Shown here piece after piece: positions 21,645 to 34,400 of a stretch of 64,000 nt of DNA. Position 1 is the first letter of the stretch, and every line of letters begins with the position of its first letter. The stretch lies in assembly GCF_042453785.1 (NCBI RefSeq), contig NC_091668.1, positions 627,501 through 691,500 of the forward strand, given 5' to 3'. The notes below the pieces were generated by a model. The model was not told the origin of the DNA. It did no database searches and was given only the letters and a program-made list of their open reading frames with translations. Both the position numbers and the translations under genes were made by a program. This stretch comes from Malus domestica. Taxonomy: Eukaryota > Streptophyta > Magnoliopsida > Rosales > Rosaceae.

Positions 21645-23890
21645 TGCCAAGTGTTCCTTAAGTGTTTCTTGATTCTAGACAGATGGTTCCTCCTTTTCAT
21701 TTAGACACCCGGTATTAACCTCGAATTGTAACTGTTATCAGTTGTTATGTTAAATACTTAATCCTACGTTTTTAAATCTCAAATCTGCCCTATGATGCAT
21801 GCTAGCCCCAAATTCCAAATCACGAATTGCGAAATACACCAAAGAGCGTGTTTCGCGTTTATCACATTACAACTAGCACTAGTTGTGTGTTTTTTGCAAG
21901 AAACACTTTTTAAGTGTTTTTTCATGATGCATTTGTATTTGAAGTAAGGATGATTTTAATAACATTTTCAATAAAAACGTTTTTAGCCATTTTAAAAGCA
22001 CTTCCAAATGAGTTCTTAGATGTTAAATATTGGTCATTGTAACTTTGACTAAGAATATAACAACTAAAAAGCCTTCTCTCCTCCCCTCCCTCTCCTCTGG
22101 CCGTTTCTTTCCAAATACAAAACTGCATTTTCCCTTACCTTTTCACCTTGTCTCCCTTCCTCATAATCCATCCCCAACCCGTCTTATGTTTTGATATGCG
22201 CACTCTAGGCCATATATGATTTCCAGATTTATTTCCCTCCCTTATTTTCCCTACCCCAATCGGAATGCCGAATTTCCCTCAAGACCAAGTGTTTTGCGGT
22301 GGCCAAAGTAAGGGTATTTTGCATACCCTTTTAGCCTCACCTTTTATCTATGTGTTAATGTGTTTGTATGTATTTGCAGGGATTAGTAGATGAGATTTGG
22401 ATCTGGTCACTATCTCTTGGTTCTGCATCTTTGGTGAAAAATTCTGGATGTGATGTGCTTTTGGTACTTTTGTGCTACGATGTCTTGGTCGATTTCACCA
22501 CTCAGTCATTTTCTCTAGTATGTGTCAAGTAGCTATTGACAAGACTTTCATGACGACGACGGCGATAGATGCAACTTTTTGCACGGTCATAGATTAGGGA
22601 TTTGAGTTTTAGTTTTTACTTATTTAATTGGAATGGGCTTTTATGTATTTTTATCCCCCCAATGTATCAGTATTATTTTGCCTTCTTATGTGTTGACCTG
22701 TAACCTTCCTTCGGATGAATGAAATTTACTTTCCAGACAAAACGGAAAAAACACAGAAGCGTACAGTGTGAATACAGAACCACAGTTTCCTTAATGGCAT
22801 GTACTATCATGTGCAAGATTTGAGCAGTTGACTTTGAATCATTTAAGCACCAACTGAACTGACCAACTTGAACAACTCCTAACCATTATCTCACTCAAAC
22901 GACCTTTTGATTTAGGTATACAATGTTGTTTGCTTTACGTCAAAACTCCTGAGATTGCGCCAGGAAACTTTATGGTTTTTTCATTTTTTTTCTGGGTTTT
23001 TATTTGTCGAACAAGCAAATGGGTCTCAGAAATTAATTTGGTTTTGGGGACTTCATGTGATATTGTCAAAGTATTTCTTATATTGTATTGTATGGGAGCC
23101 CTCTAGATCTCAGTAGCGGTGCTTAATAAACTATATTACAAGTCGATGGACTCTCTCTCTCTCAAAAATGCTCGACGGTGCTGCATCACGATTCACGTGG
23201 CAACTGTCATGAAAATACTTGTACGATCAATACCAAAACTCCATTTCCAAAATTTCAAATTCATTTGTTTTTTTCTTTAAACAAAGCAAAGAGGTTATAT
23301 CTGCATGACAAATTCAGGAATTTTTATTTTCTCGATAGATTAAATATAAAAAAAGAACTTTATAAGTTATTTTTTACAACACAATTGTCTTATTGGTTGG
23401 TGAGCAAATCTTAACTTTTTTACAACACAATTGTCTTATTGGTTGGTGAGCAAATCTTAACGATGATCGCACATAAAAGATTGAAGAAAGAAATTGTGAT
23501 AAAATAATTTAAGTGTAGCGAGTGGATTTTCATCAAATGAAGGATATAGTTGATGGTTTCGTGTAAAAAGGTGATATACAATCTATTATATTAAAATATT
23601 TTTCTTAGGAATATACAACTCAGGAAAATGTAGTGTGTAATGTGAAAACGGGGTCATGTGTAATGCAAGAAAGAAGAACGATGCCATATCATATAAGGTC
23701 AAGCCTCAAGGAAGTAGCATGTAAAGTTGTGTGCTACGATACGACCCTGAAATATATAAGTTCCAATCATACAAAAACACATTAAATATTTGCCCATTTT
23801 ATCTTCAAATAGCAACAACCTGCAACTTGGATTTCTGCATTTTGATCATTCCCGGCTTTTCTGTTGGTCAAGAGCATGTGGAGCGGAGGT

Positions 23891-23955
<65 letters not shown>

Positions 23956-24134
23956 TGGAAATAATTGCTGAACAATTCAGACTTTGCAGAGAGACAGAGA
24001 GATGGATAATTCAATTTATTATTTAATTAATAACTTAATTAATACACCAAATTAATCATATACGTTCAATCCGGCTGCAGAGATTATTCCATGTGAGGTG
24101 GTTGCATGGGCATCACCGAGTCGATCTGTTCTCT
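21645..24134. other. Intergenic between RPN3 and expansin
   Basis: The RPN3 3' UTR covers roughly the first 150 bp. Sequence at 22220-22750 ends in GATGAATGAAATTTACTTTCC and an A-rich run, which may be a retroposed or LINE-like 3' end, but no protein frame supports it. A perfect tandem duplication of about 46 bp (TTTTTTACAACACAATTGTC and following) occupies 23370-23461. No gene seen. Confidence 0.45.
23893..23952. repeat. (GA)30 microsatellite in the expansin promoter
   Basis: Sixty bases of uninterrupted GA, about 300 bp upstream of the expansin start codon. GA repeats of this kind bind BPC/GAGA-type factors in plants; here that is inference. Confidence 0.9.
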
Positions 24135-24142
24135 TATTTATA
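24135..24142 (+). promoter_or_regulatory. TATA-like element of the expansin gene
   Basis: TATTTATA about 110 bp upstream of the start codon, followed by a CT-rich leader (24188-24248) typical of plant 5' UTRs. Confidence 0.5.
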
Positions 24143-24251
24143 CTTTGGAAATTCCCGATTAATGTAAATACACTCCCAAATACCAATCCCCCCCTCTCTC
24201 TCTCTTTCTCCCCCCCCCACCCCTCTACTCTCCTATCTCTCTCTCTCAACA

Positions 24252-25438
24252 ATGGCGAAGCTCATTTTTCCATTAGCAATCTTTCTTGGAGTATGTAGTC
24301 TCTCGACATATGTCACTGCATTCACAGCATCTGCCTGGAGTAGAGGTCATGCCACATTCTATGGAGGCAGTGATGCCTCTGGAACTATGGGTACGTACGT
24401 AGTTGTTTTTCTTCTGCGTTTATGCGGAAGTTGCTTTCCTTACTAATATATTATTATGATTAACCGAACCCTTGACCTATCCTAATTCTAACATGTTACG
24501 GGTTGTATGCACTGCAGGGGGAGCTTGTGGATATGGCAATCTGTATTCCACCAGGTACGGGACTAGGACGGCGGCTTTAAGTACCGCCCTGTTTAACGAC
24601 GGAGCTTCTTGTGGACAATGCTACAAGATCATATGCGACTTCAAAACAGATCCTAGATGGTGCGTAAAAGGAAGGTCCGTGACAATTACTGCAACAAACT
24701 TTTGTCCTCCCAATTCTAATCTTCCAAACGACAATGGAGGATGGTGCAACCCACCCCTTCAGCATTTCGACATGGCTCAGCCTGCCTGGGAAAAGATCGG
24801 GATTTACAGAGGTGGCATCATCCCTGTCTTGTTCCAAAGGTAATTCTAATTAGCCCGAAAACTAAACTTTAATCGTTGAATTAGTTCGAATTTGACCATT
24901 AATTTATAATCCGAGGTTGATATGTTATCTATATGGTTATTGTATGTCTCAAACATGGTATTGACCATACCGATACAATATCAACGATAACCTATCAACA
25001 TGTTATCGACATGTAGATTTTCGACAACCTCAACGCGTTCATCTTCTCCTGCACAAAGAATTTTTGTATTGAACCCTTTGTGATAGTGTACTATATATAT
25101 TTATGGGATTTGGATCGTGTGTGTGCAGGGTACCATGCAAGAAGAAGGGCGGTGTGAGGTTCACAATAAATGGGAGAAACTACTTTGAGCTTGTGCTGAT
25201 CACCAATGTCGGAGGAGCCGGATCTATCCAATCTGCTTACATTAAAGGATCCAACACTGGCTGGATTGCAATGTCGAGGAATTGGGGAGCAAACTGGCAG
25301 TCCAACGCCTACCTCAACGGCCAATCTCTGTCGTTCAGAGTCACCACAACCGACGGCGAAACTCAACTGTTTAACAACATTGTTCCCGCGAACTGGGGAT
25401 TTGGCCAAACGTTCGCCAGCCAAGTACAGTTTTCATAA
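24252..25438 (+). CDS. EXPA: Alpha-expansin
   Basis: Three exons, 24252-24390, 24518-24839 and 25129-25438, give 256 residues, the usual EXPA size. A signal peptide covers residues 1-23 ([20 protein letters not shown]). Then comes the GH45-like domain with [18 protein letters not shown], paired cysteines and the HFD motif at 129-131. The C-terminal CBM63 domain contains [20 protein letters not shown]. Alpha-expansins are secreted and loosen cellulose-xyloglucan contacts at acid pH without hydrolysis, allowing cell growth. Splice phases match across both introns. Position between RPN3 and UPF0496 equals Arabidopsis EXPA11 (At1g20190) from memory, so EXPA11 orthology is likely but the subgroup was not tested. 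The promoter has a (GA)30 tract. Confidence 0.95.
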
Positions 25439-27202
25439 ATAATCTGGTGTTGTTGGTTTAATGAATTCAAGTGGCTGCTTTCACGGTTCTGGGTTAATCA
25501 ACGGCAGAGGCGTGCTTACGTTATTTTTAAGAGGCAGCCCGCCACATTTTGTTGGGTTTATCAAATTACGTGGTTATATATTGTCATTTTTTATACCCAG
25601 AAAGTATAGGGCTCGATCCCAAAACAACATCTGTGTTGTACCGTTTGAATAAGAAGCGCCGTCAAAGATGCAGTTTCAAACATGTAGAAATATTTGCCTT
25701 TTGGCTTTTACTACAAAAATTATAATCATCATATATTCTTGTAATATGATTTTTTTTTTTGTCGGTTGTAATATGAATCATTACTATAATAGTTAAATTT
25801 TCTTGGAAATACCCCATCCTTCATGTTGTACTATTTTTTCATGTTGTAGCCTGATTATTAAATTACATGAGATTTGTCCCGAAATATATATGAAATTGAC
25901 TCGTATGATTTGGATATAAAATTATTATGACGTTTTATATAAATAACATAATACGATGTATAAATTTATCTCTATAATGCATTATATCATTATCAAGTTG
26001 CCTGAAATGTAAATGAAATCGACTTGTATGACATGTAAATAAAGTTATCACGACTTTGTTACTTTGTGTCAAAAAAGTTATCGTGAAACACACTCTTGTC
26101 CTTGTGAGTTGCCATTTGTGACGAAAATTAGGTTATCTTTGGACTTTTGTCATTTTAAGTTGTTGGGCTTTTTAGCAAAAAACCGGGCCTCGTATTGAAG
26201 GCCTTTTGGCATTCTTTATGGACATCGGACAAGGAGAATATGACAATGAGAATCTCGTTTTCAGAGTACGACAATGAAAAAGGCTTTGGGACCATAATGC
26301 CACGTTAAAACATACTATTTAGTCACATAAAATTAAAGTTCGTTTGAAATTTTTTTTTAAAATAGTTAAAAAAGTTTTTAAAGAAAATATTTTTTTATTT
26401 CAAAAGTATTTGAAGTATTTCATGTAACAATTATGTGCTTATTGTAGGAAGCATTCTACGTGTTTTTCGAAGATTCACTTGCATTTTTACCAATGATTGA
26501 TTTCAATACATTTTTACCAAAAAAGCTTTCAGCATTTACAAAAGTACTTTCAAACGAGCCCTTAAGTGGATCCATGACTACTTCTTTGAATGACAGGGTA
26601 GTTTAGCAATGAAATTGGTTTTGTATACATGGTATTAACGACATATGCACCACAAACTCAACTGTACTTGAGTTTTATGAACAAAAACATGGTTGTTTTA
26701 TTACTGATTTATGTCACCGACTCAAGATATAGAAGCTTTTACAGTTTTACTAGTCATGATCTAAATATTTTTAAAGTAAAAAAAGAATGATTTTATAAAT
26801 AAATGAAGTAATTTTATTGATTCTACGTACAAATAGAATGACCCATTGATAAAGTTACAGACCAAAGAATAATGAATAAAAGAATAGAAACAGTGGCAGT
26901 GAAACCACACACACATAAGTAGCAATAACAGATCGAAGTAATGAATAATCCCTTAACCTGAGGTTGATCCATATGAAGAAGAAAATTTGGTTGATGAAGC
27001 AATTGCGTGGATAACTACTTCATCCAAATTATTTGGACTTGTAGCTTACGTCCAAGCTATATATGTCACGTAACATATCACTGATTGTCACCATATATAT
27101 CTGCATCTCTTTTTGGCGTAACATCCCATACCACTTCACATCAATCATGATGTATGATTACCAGCTTAATGACCGGTTGCGATGTCACTAACTAGCTCCT
27201 AA
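25439..27202. other. Intergenic between convergent expansin and UPF0496 genes
   Basis: AT-rich. A possible MITE at 26335-26572 has ends TTAAAGTTCGTTTGAAA and TTTCAAACGAGCCCTTAA in inverse orientation, with a T/A-rich core; target-site duplication unclear. No gene. Confidence 0.45.
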
Positions 27203-28546
27203 TTAGGTACTTGCCAATATTTCTTGTATCACAAGCCTTCTCGACCTGTTTATGGTGAGCAAGCACAAGTAAATATGTTCTTCAAGCTCCTCTAGCTGCT
27301 CCAAAAAGCTAGCCTCACTCGCATGAAATTCCCTCACCACCTTCTTAAATATGTCAAAGTTTGAGGCTGATCCACCATTACTCGTAGTAATAATACTCCT
27401 CACACTTCTAACACATATTCCGGCCACCACTTTCCGGTGCTCCACTTCATTGTGCAAACGTCTCACCATCCGACTCATTGTATCGAAGTCGTTGATCAAA
27501 ATATAAACCCCTTGCGCCGCGACGTCAAGTTGCTTCCCGTGGCTCTCGGGAAACCTAGCATTCAACCACTCCGCCGCAGAGTCCATTTTTCTCACGCACA
27601 AACCCAATGAGCAGGCCATGAGCGCCGGCGCCACCACGATTCCAATCATGCTGTGGATTGCAAACACAAGCCACGCGATCAAAAGCGCGGTGTGTGACAA
27701 CACCAGACCCACCTCTCCAACCTTTTTGCATATTCTGTTACGCTTTGCGGCCCTGCGCACCTTTTTGTGCTTTAAAGTTAGCCTATTGAACAGCGCCGCG
27801 TAGCTGTCGTGAATGTCACGGAACTGCCCAGGGCTGACTATCGACAACGGATTTTTGGCTCTGGCAAATGTGCCAAGCTCCCCGAAAATTGCCAGGCATT
27901 GTTTGTCATCAGTAATGTCGATATTATCATTATTAAGTATGCGTACCCTTCGGCTGAGTTTTAGTAAGAGCTTCTTCGTGTGTCGATTTTCTGCCCGGGT
28001 TTGGTGCATGCTACGGAGGAGCACGTCACAAATGTGGCAGGCATCTAAGCTGGCTTCGAAGTAGTCGGTGAGAAGGTGGTGGAGATTTATGCCCTCCTTG
28101 TCGACGATGTTTTTAAGGGTTTCTTGCCGCGGTTCTAGCAAATATTCGGAGCGGTCCGAAAACAAATTAGGCGGAAGCGATGAGCTAGACGAAGAAAGCC
28201 TAGCGCTCGGGAGCTGTCCGTGAACCCTATCCCACATTTCTACGTACGATTTTGTTCTGAAAACTTCCAAGTATTCTTCTTTCACGTTTAACTTGCTGGA
28301 GAAGCTATTCCCACCGACATTGTCCTTTTTGCTCCCTGAAATTAAATTACCCATCAATTAACAAGCAATATCTATCGATTATTCAAAACACAAATTAATT
28401 TTTTTTTAAATGTGAATTAATCAACTAGTAATCATAAATTAAGGAAATTAACATGCATAGAAATATAGAAATCGGAACTCACTTGGCTTGGAGAACGCAG
28501 ATCTCAACTTGGTTCGTAGGGTTTTCCTCATCTTAGACATGATCAT
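27203..28546 (-). CDS. UPF0496 / DUF677 family protein (At1g20180-like)
   Basis: Two exons on the minus strand: 28546-28483 and 28335-27203. They encode 398 residues beginning MIMSKMRKTLRTKLRSAFSK. The long second exon has an in-frame ATG inside the intron (28357), but the upstream basic exon with a GTGAGT donor and TTTCAG acceptor fits family members better. Visible features are KLNVKEEYLEVFRTKSYVEM (the conserved UPF0496 opening), a helical region with many Leu/Arg, and a hydrophobic pair at about residues 229-269 (LIAWLVFAIHSMIGIVVAP). After that come C-terminal coiled-coil-like helices (SFLEQLEELEEHIYLCLLTI). The family is plant-specific and membrane-associated; its biochemical role is unknown to me. 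Placed next to the expansin as in Arabidopsis. Confidence 0.88.
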
Positions 28547-28959
28547 GTAAATCAAATAGTATAATATATATATATCGATCGACGGAAGATGATTAAATGG
28601 AGCTGCTAATTTGTTATCTCTCTAAAATCGCAGGAGAGTCGAACCGGTATACAAAGGAAGAAGATACGGAGAAAGTTGGCGTATATATATATGCGGAGAG
28701 AGAGATGTGGACGACACCTAGTTGGCAGTTATAGGCTTATACCACCGACTCAATTAGTTTTGTGGCTTTGGTCACACGTTTGAGTCCCTCATACGTTTTG
28801 CTCTAGCTTTCTCTCTACGTGTAAGGCTTTCAAGCACAATTATAATTGACCTAGAGAGATAACGTTCCATGTTTTATTAATTTAGATCACAGAAAAAAAA
28901 TGAAACCATTATTATTTGCCAAATTTAAAGCAAAACATATAACAAATATTGCAGTACGA

Positions 28960-29085
28960 ATTTTTTTTTTTGTCAAATTATAAATTGGTTAGATAAATGT
29001 TAAATTAGGGAACTGACGGAATTTGAACCTATGTCATAATGCAATGACAATACTTCTCTTAACTATTGTGTTAGAAGGTCACTTA
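28960..29085 (-). mobile_element. tRNA-derived SINE with 17 bp target-site duplication
   Basis: On the minus strand it has TAACACAATAGTTAAGAG (box A-like) and GGTTCAAATTCC (box B) and ends in an 11-A run. It is flanked by CAAATATTGCAGTACGA (28943-28959) and CAAATATCGCAGCACGA (29086-29102), 15 of 17 matching. Same family as the SINE at 10766-10888. Confidence 0.72.
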
Positions 29086-30835
29086 CAAATATCGCAGCAC
29101 GATAACTAATTGCCAAATTTCATGCTGCTACTGCTCAGTGAGTTTCGGTTCTAAATATCTAGCTCCAATTCCTCCTGTTATACGCTATAAAATAGATAAG
29201 ATTTATTATTCTTTTCATTTATCAATTTCTTTATTTCTCTCTCTTTTTATTGCGTTCCTAATTTGATATACCGTGCTCTAAATTTGCACTAAACATGAAT
29301 AACTTGAAGATTTAACTTTTATAGTACGGCACTATTCGAGGAAGCCGATTTGATTTGGTTCGAGGAAACCCGAATTGATTGTTTATGTTATTTTGAGAAT
29401 AGTCTTAGACTCGTAGTTTATAAAGTTGGTGCAATGCACTATTTTTTAATTTGATCGGGTTTAAATTCCCTGACTAGATTTTTATTGAGATTCACGTAAT
29501 TGCAGCATATGTATCCTATTATGTACTTTTTCATCCAGATAACGGATTTCTCATCGGTTAACGGTTATATCCATTTTCGTTAGTACAAAAAATATATTCG
29601 CTCAATTGACGCATGATAATTTAGTAAATATTAATTTCGTCATTAAATATTTTATGTATAAAACGATTTAATTAATGGATCTTGTGGAGCATGAAAATTA
29701 AAACTAAACATTGATAATGTTGGTTGATCTTTGATATCGCCCATAAATACCATTAAATTCTAATAGATTTTGATTTTTATCAAAACTATTGAACTTTGCC
29801 ATAAAATGCAACTCACACAATGCAATTTTTGTATGAGAGCTACTAGGCCCACCCTATTGTCTTATTTTCCTACCCACGTTATAATCTCACCCACCTTAAA
29901 AAGTTCAAAAATTAAAATGTTATTTCCTCACCCACTATTATTCCCAAAATAACCTTTAATATGTACATACATATGAAATTATAAAATTGTCTCTTAAAAA
30001 ATATAACAAATAATATGTAAATGAAAACTACTAAGGTTTGCAAATTCAAATGGAAACGACATATGTATCCAAATTCAAAAGAATTTGACAATGTAAAAAT
30101 ACAATGGACAAATTCAAATGACCTACACACAAATTATTCTTCTACCTTTTCAATGGAAACATAATATTTTACCTCTTCCGTAGAAACATCATCTTCCACC
30201 TCTTCCATTAATATGTTTTTTACTTTCTCTAAATGAAAGGAAATGAAAATATGAGTTAGGGTTTAAGGTAGAGAAATTGTCTCCCACGCTTAATTTTTTT
30301 TTTTTAAATTAAGCAAAGCAAGATAATTACTGTCCTTATCAATCTTTTTGCAAATGGACAAATTTGTAATTAAAAATTTCATTAAAAGGTGGGTGTGAAG
30401 ATAAAACATTGGGGTGGAAATAACATCACTCTTTTTGTATTCTCAAGGTAATGGATTCGGTGAATAATGAATATATATATATATATATACACATATATTA
30501 TATAATACTTTAATATTATATATATTTATATTATATATTATTCAGTTCGAGTTTGGGTACGGATATGGATTGGGGACCCCTATAACAATATCCAAAACCA
30601 TAACCGAATAATATTCACGGTTTTTCATCATACCCAAAATATACTCGAATTTTCATACCCAAATCCAATCAATTCAAACGGTTATCCACAGTTATTGGGT
30701 TTAACGATTATAAATTGTCATCCTTAAGTTGTGTTATTAAAGGATAATTTAGCACTAACACGCACGTGACTAAATGGAGCAATCAAGATAAACATTACTT
30801 TTGAACACGAATGGGCCTGCAATAAAAATAAAAAT

Positions 30836-30988
30836 AAAAACTAATGAAAAAAGTTTGAAAATTTTGAGTTTATGAAAAAGACAAAATAAAAGGGTAAAGT
30901 GATTAGTACCATAATTGAATTTTTAGTGTAAAAAATATGATTTTTTATTAAAGTAAACAGTACCAAAAAATTTTCATTAAGGTTCTCT
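30836..30988 (-). mobile_element. MITE, GGGAACTTTAACG family, copy 5
   Basis: Inverse orientation, AAAAACTAATGAAAAAAGTT to AAGGTTCTCT. It is more diverged than the other copies, and its A-rich flanks hide the duplication. Confidence 0.6.
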
Positions 30989-31485
30989 AAAAAAAAATTA
31001 TTTTCGGGACTTTAAGCCCGATATTTAATAGCATATGTGTGGACCAGCATAGCTCCCCCCATTTTCAATATGAAAATGGGAAGTTGAACAAGTACAAAGA
31101 GAAGGTGAGAGAAATTACTCCTACATGCACGCAGCAATTTAACAATAAGACGATGTATCCTTGACCCAACCACGATCGAGTCCGAGAGTTTCTCCACAAC
31201 TACTCGGGCGAGAGTTTCTCCACAACTACTCGGGTCCTTGACCCAACTTTTAAAACAAAAAAAATCAACCAATTGACTAATTCAAATAACATAGACTTGG
31301 CTTTGATATCGATTAGCTCCCATATGGCACACATACTTAATAGAATGTTCTTATAAAAGGAAAATTATTTTCGCACACACTTTTATCGCTTGAGTGACAA
31401 GGATAATAAAATCTATGGAGTAAAATGATAATAAATTGTACGGGAGAATACGGTAGGAAACAATTGTCATAGTAGACCCCAACAC

Positions 31486-34400
31486 TCAAAGGCTCGCAAG
31501 TTTGGAAGGTATTTGATCATTAGCAGCATCACCAGCAGCAATGTCAATGACAAATCGATACCTAACATCATTCTTGGCGACACGGTCCAAGGCCTCGTTG
31601 ATTTTGTCCGGCGTTGTAAGCTCAATGTCGCATGTTATGTTGTGCTTCCCGCATAAATCCATCATCTCCGCTGTCTCACTTATTCCTCCTATTACGCTTC
31701 CCTTCACTGCTCTCTTGCCTGTGCTGCGTCCACGTCAGTCCATTAATCACAACGCCATTGCATGCATATATTTGTTAGTTTCTACAAAAATTAGAAACTA
31801 ATCAATGGTGTTTTTGTTTGGTACGTACCAAATATCAGAGGAAATGAAGGCAACTCAAAAGGCTGGTCCGGTGCACCCACAACCACCATAGTTCCATTCA
31901 CTTTGAGCAGTTCTAAGATGGGCCCAAGCGAGTGCTTAGCGGACACTGTGTTTAATATGAAGTCGAGCGTCCTCTTCCCTTTCTGCAGTCGTAGTCATCA
32001 TCGTCATCGTCATCGTCATTAACTTTAACTAATCCTTAATTAATTTGTTCTAAAAGGAACATAGAGAAAAACAAAAAACAAAACAAACTGAAATGAAACC
32101 GGCCTGCAATTGTTGAGGATCAGTGCTGACGAGGAAGTCGTCGGCACCCAAATGCTCTTTAGCCTCCTTCTCTTTGGCTGGAGAGGTGCTGATGACAGTT
32201 ACATGGTGACCAAAAGCTTTCCCAAACTTCACCGCCACGTGCCCGAGACCTCCGAGGCCAACCACCCCTATCTTCGTCCCCGTTGTTTTGTGTAGGTTGT
32301 GGTCTTTCAGGGGGGCGAACACCGTCACTCCCGCACACAATAGCGGCGCTGCTGCATCCAACGGCAGATTGTCTGGTATGCGTACCACGTACCTTCATCA
32401 TCATACATGTTCATATTACTTAATTCTTAAGCACATCATTAACTCTTCTTATATAAATTAAACCCTGAAAAGAAACACTCTTCTTATATAAATTAATTAA
32501 TCAATGGCTTATAGTTAAATATATTTAATTTGCTCCGCTTAGCTGGCGATGCTAGAGACCAAATTATTAAGCACGCTGAAAAAAAGGTAAAGTTTAGGAT
32601 TTGAGCTATTTTCTACTGGCAATTAGTTTCATTAGGTTTATTTTGCAATTCAAGATGATTCGCGCATGTGAAGCCGAAGCCACATGTGCTCACCCATGTA
32701 CAATTATTTGAAAAGATGACCTTAGCGGCCAGGTCCTTTTTTCTTCACATAAAACCGTACATAATTTTTTGATTCGAAGAAAAACCAATAACTATGATCT
32801 ACATAAGCAAGTTCATCAATTATCTTTATTTTACACATTTAAAATTTTTTGCTGCCAAAAATTCCCCTTTTGCATTTTGATGCACGCTATTCATTCTTTG
32901 CGGATTGTAAAGTAGGGATTAATGGTTTTGCAAAAAGAAAAGGACAAAAAACGCATTAAAGTTAGAGATTAACGGTGACAATAAATGTGAATATTACTGC
33001 TTATGTTTTACTTTAAATTAATAAAAAAATTAAAAGATCAGATATATAACGATAATCTACGTTATTCAATGCATTATTTTTTTTAATTACTCTTTTCAAA
33101 ACCTTTTTTGGGGTCAAATTAGGCATTTTAATTTGTTTTTACCAAATTGGAAATATGAAAAGGTGCTAATTTTGTGTTTCTTGCAGTTAGTGTATGTATT
33201 TCCCCCCAACATTATTAGTATGTGCTACAAAATATAAGAATGTTATTTTATTCAAAATTAAGGTAAATTCACCTCAAAATAAATATATGTAAATTATTTT
33301 ACACAACATATACATAGCAACAACAAAAGTTCCTAATAAATATAATATATATTCAATATAATGTATCTATAAAATAAAGGAATGTTGTTTAATTCAAACT
33401 AACTTACCTATATTATATATAAAAATATAAGTAAACCATTTGCACACACATATATATAAATTTATAATAATAATAATAATAATTGGTTTAATATATACAA
33501 TAATACATCCAAAACAATTTACCTACCAAACAAAAACATTTTGTTGAGTCAAAATTAATTTTATACTTCACATAAAGTATAAGTGAATTACTTGCACACC
33601 CATATATAATAATAATAAAAATACTCTTGATATATGCAAGATATTTTACCTATTGTAAAGTATTACTGATATATGCAATAACATATGCAAGACAAGCCCT
33701 ATAGGGTAACGCATCTCCATTTTTAAAAAAATGGAGATTGTGTGAGATTCATTCTATATTGAACTTCAACGATTCGAACTGTCTATTTTGTAAGTCTCAA
33801 TTCATAGATCATCCTTGCAAAAATTCAAATCAATTCAAAATCATTTACCTATTTAATTATCACAATAAAATTTCATTGCTTAGTTTTCGTTAATTTCTTT
33901 GAACTCAATTAAATGTATCAAATATCTTCAATTTGACTAATATTTTATAAAGATGATCTAAGAAGTGCAATTTGAAAAATAGACAGTTTGAATAGTTAAA
34001 GTTTAATATAATGTAGGCCCCACAACTCATTCCTACTTTTTTTTAGGAAAAGGATCCTCGCCGGATCATTTTCCTAGGGATCTTATGAATCTCGTAATCG
34101 TGTCCATTCATCGTACATCGTACGGTAAAAAATTTTTTAAAATTTAAAATTAAAATATAAATAGTACTTAACACGATTACGGAATCCCTATGATTCCTAG
34201 GAAAATGATATCCTTTTTTTGTTTTTTTGTTTTTAAATGAGAACCCCTTAAGGCCTCGTATGCAAGATATTTTACCTAAAATGATTGTTTTGTGTCGAAG
34301 AGTTTAGAAACTCTTCATGAATTTACACGGATTCTGTATCACCTATTGCCTACAAACGCCAGAAACCTTATCGCAATGTCAGGTGCCTAGCTGTCGAACC

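Larger units (their letters stand above)
28547..31485. other. Intergenic upstream of UPF0496 and downstream of CAD
   Basis: 28547-28760 is the UPF0496 5' flank, with TATATATATA at 28682-28691 on the coding-strand side. A SINE is at 28960-29085 and a MITE at 30836-30988. A (TA)-rich patch lies at 30470-30540. At 31181-31232 a 25 bp unit (GAGAGTTTCTCCACAACTAC plus CTCGG) is tandemly duplicated. No gene. Confidence 0.5.

Noticed and set aside
32099-32108. GC-AG junction for CAD intron 4
   Set aside because: A canonical GT-AG pair a few bases away gives the length and residues expected for the family.
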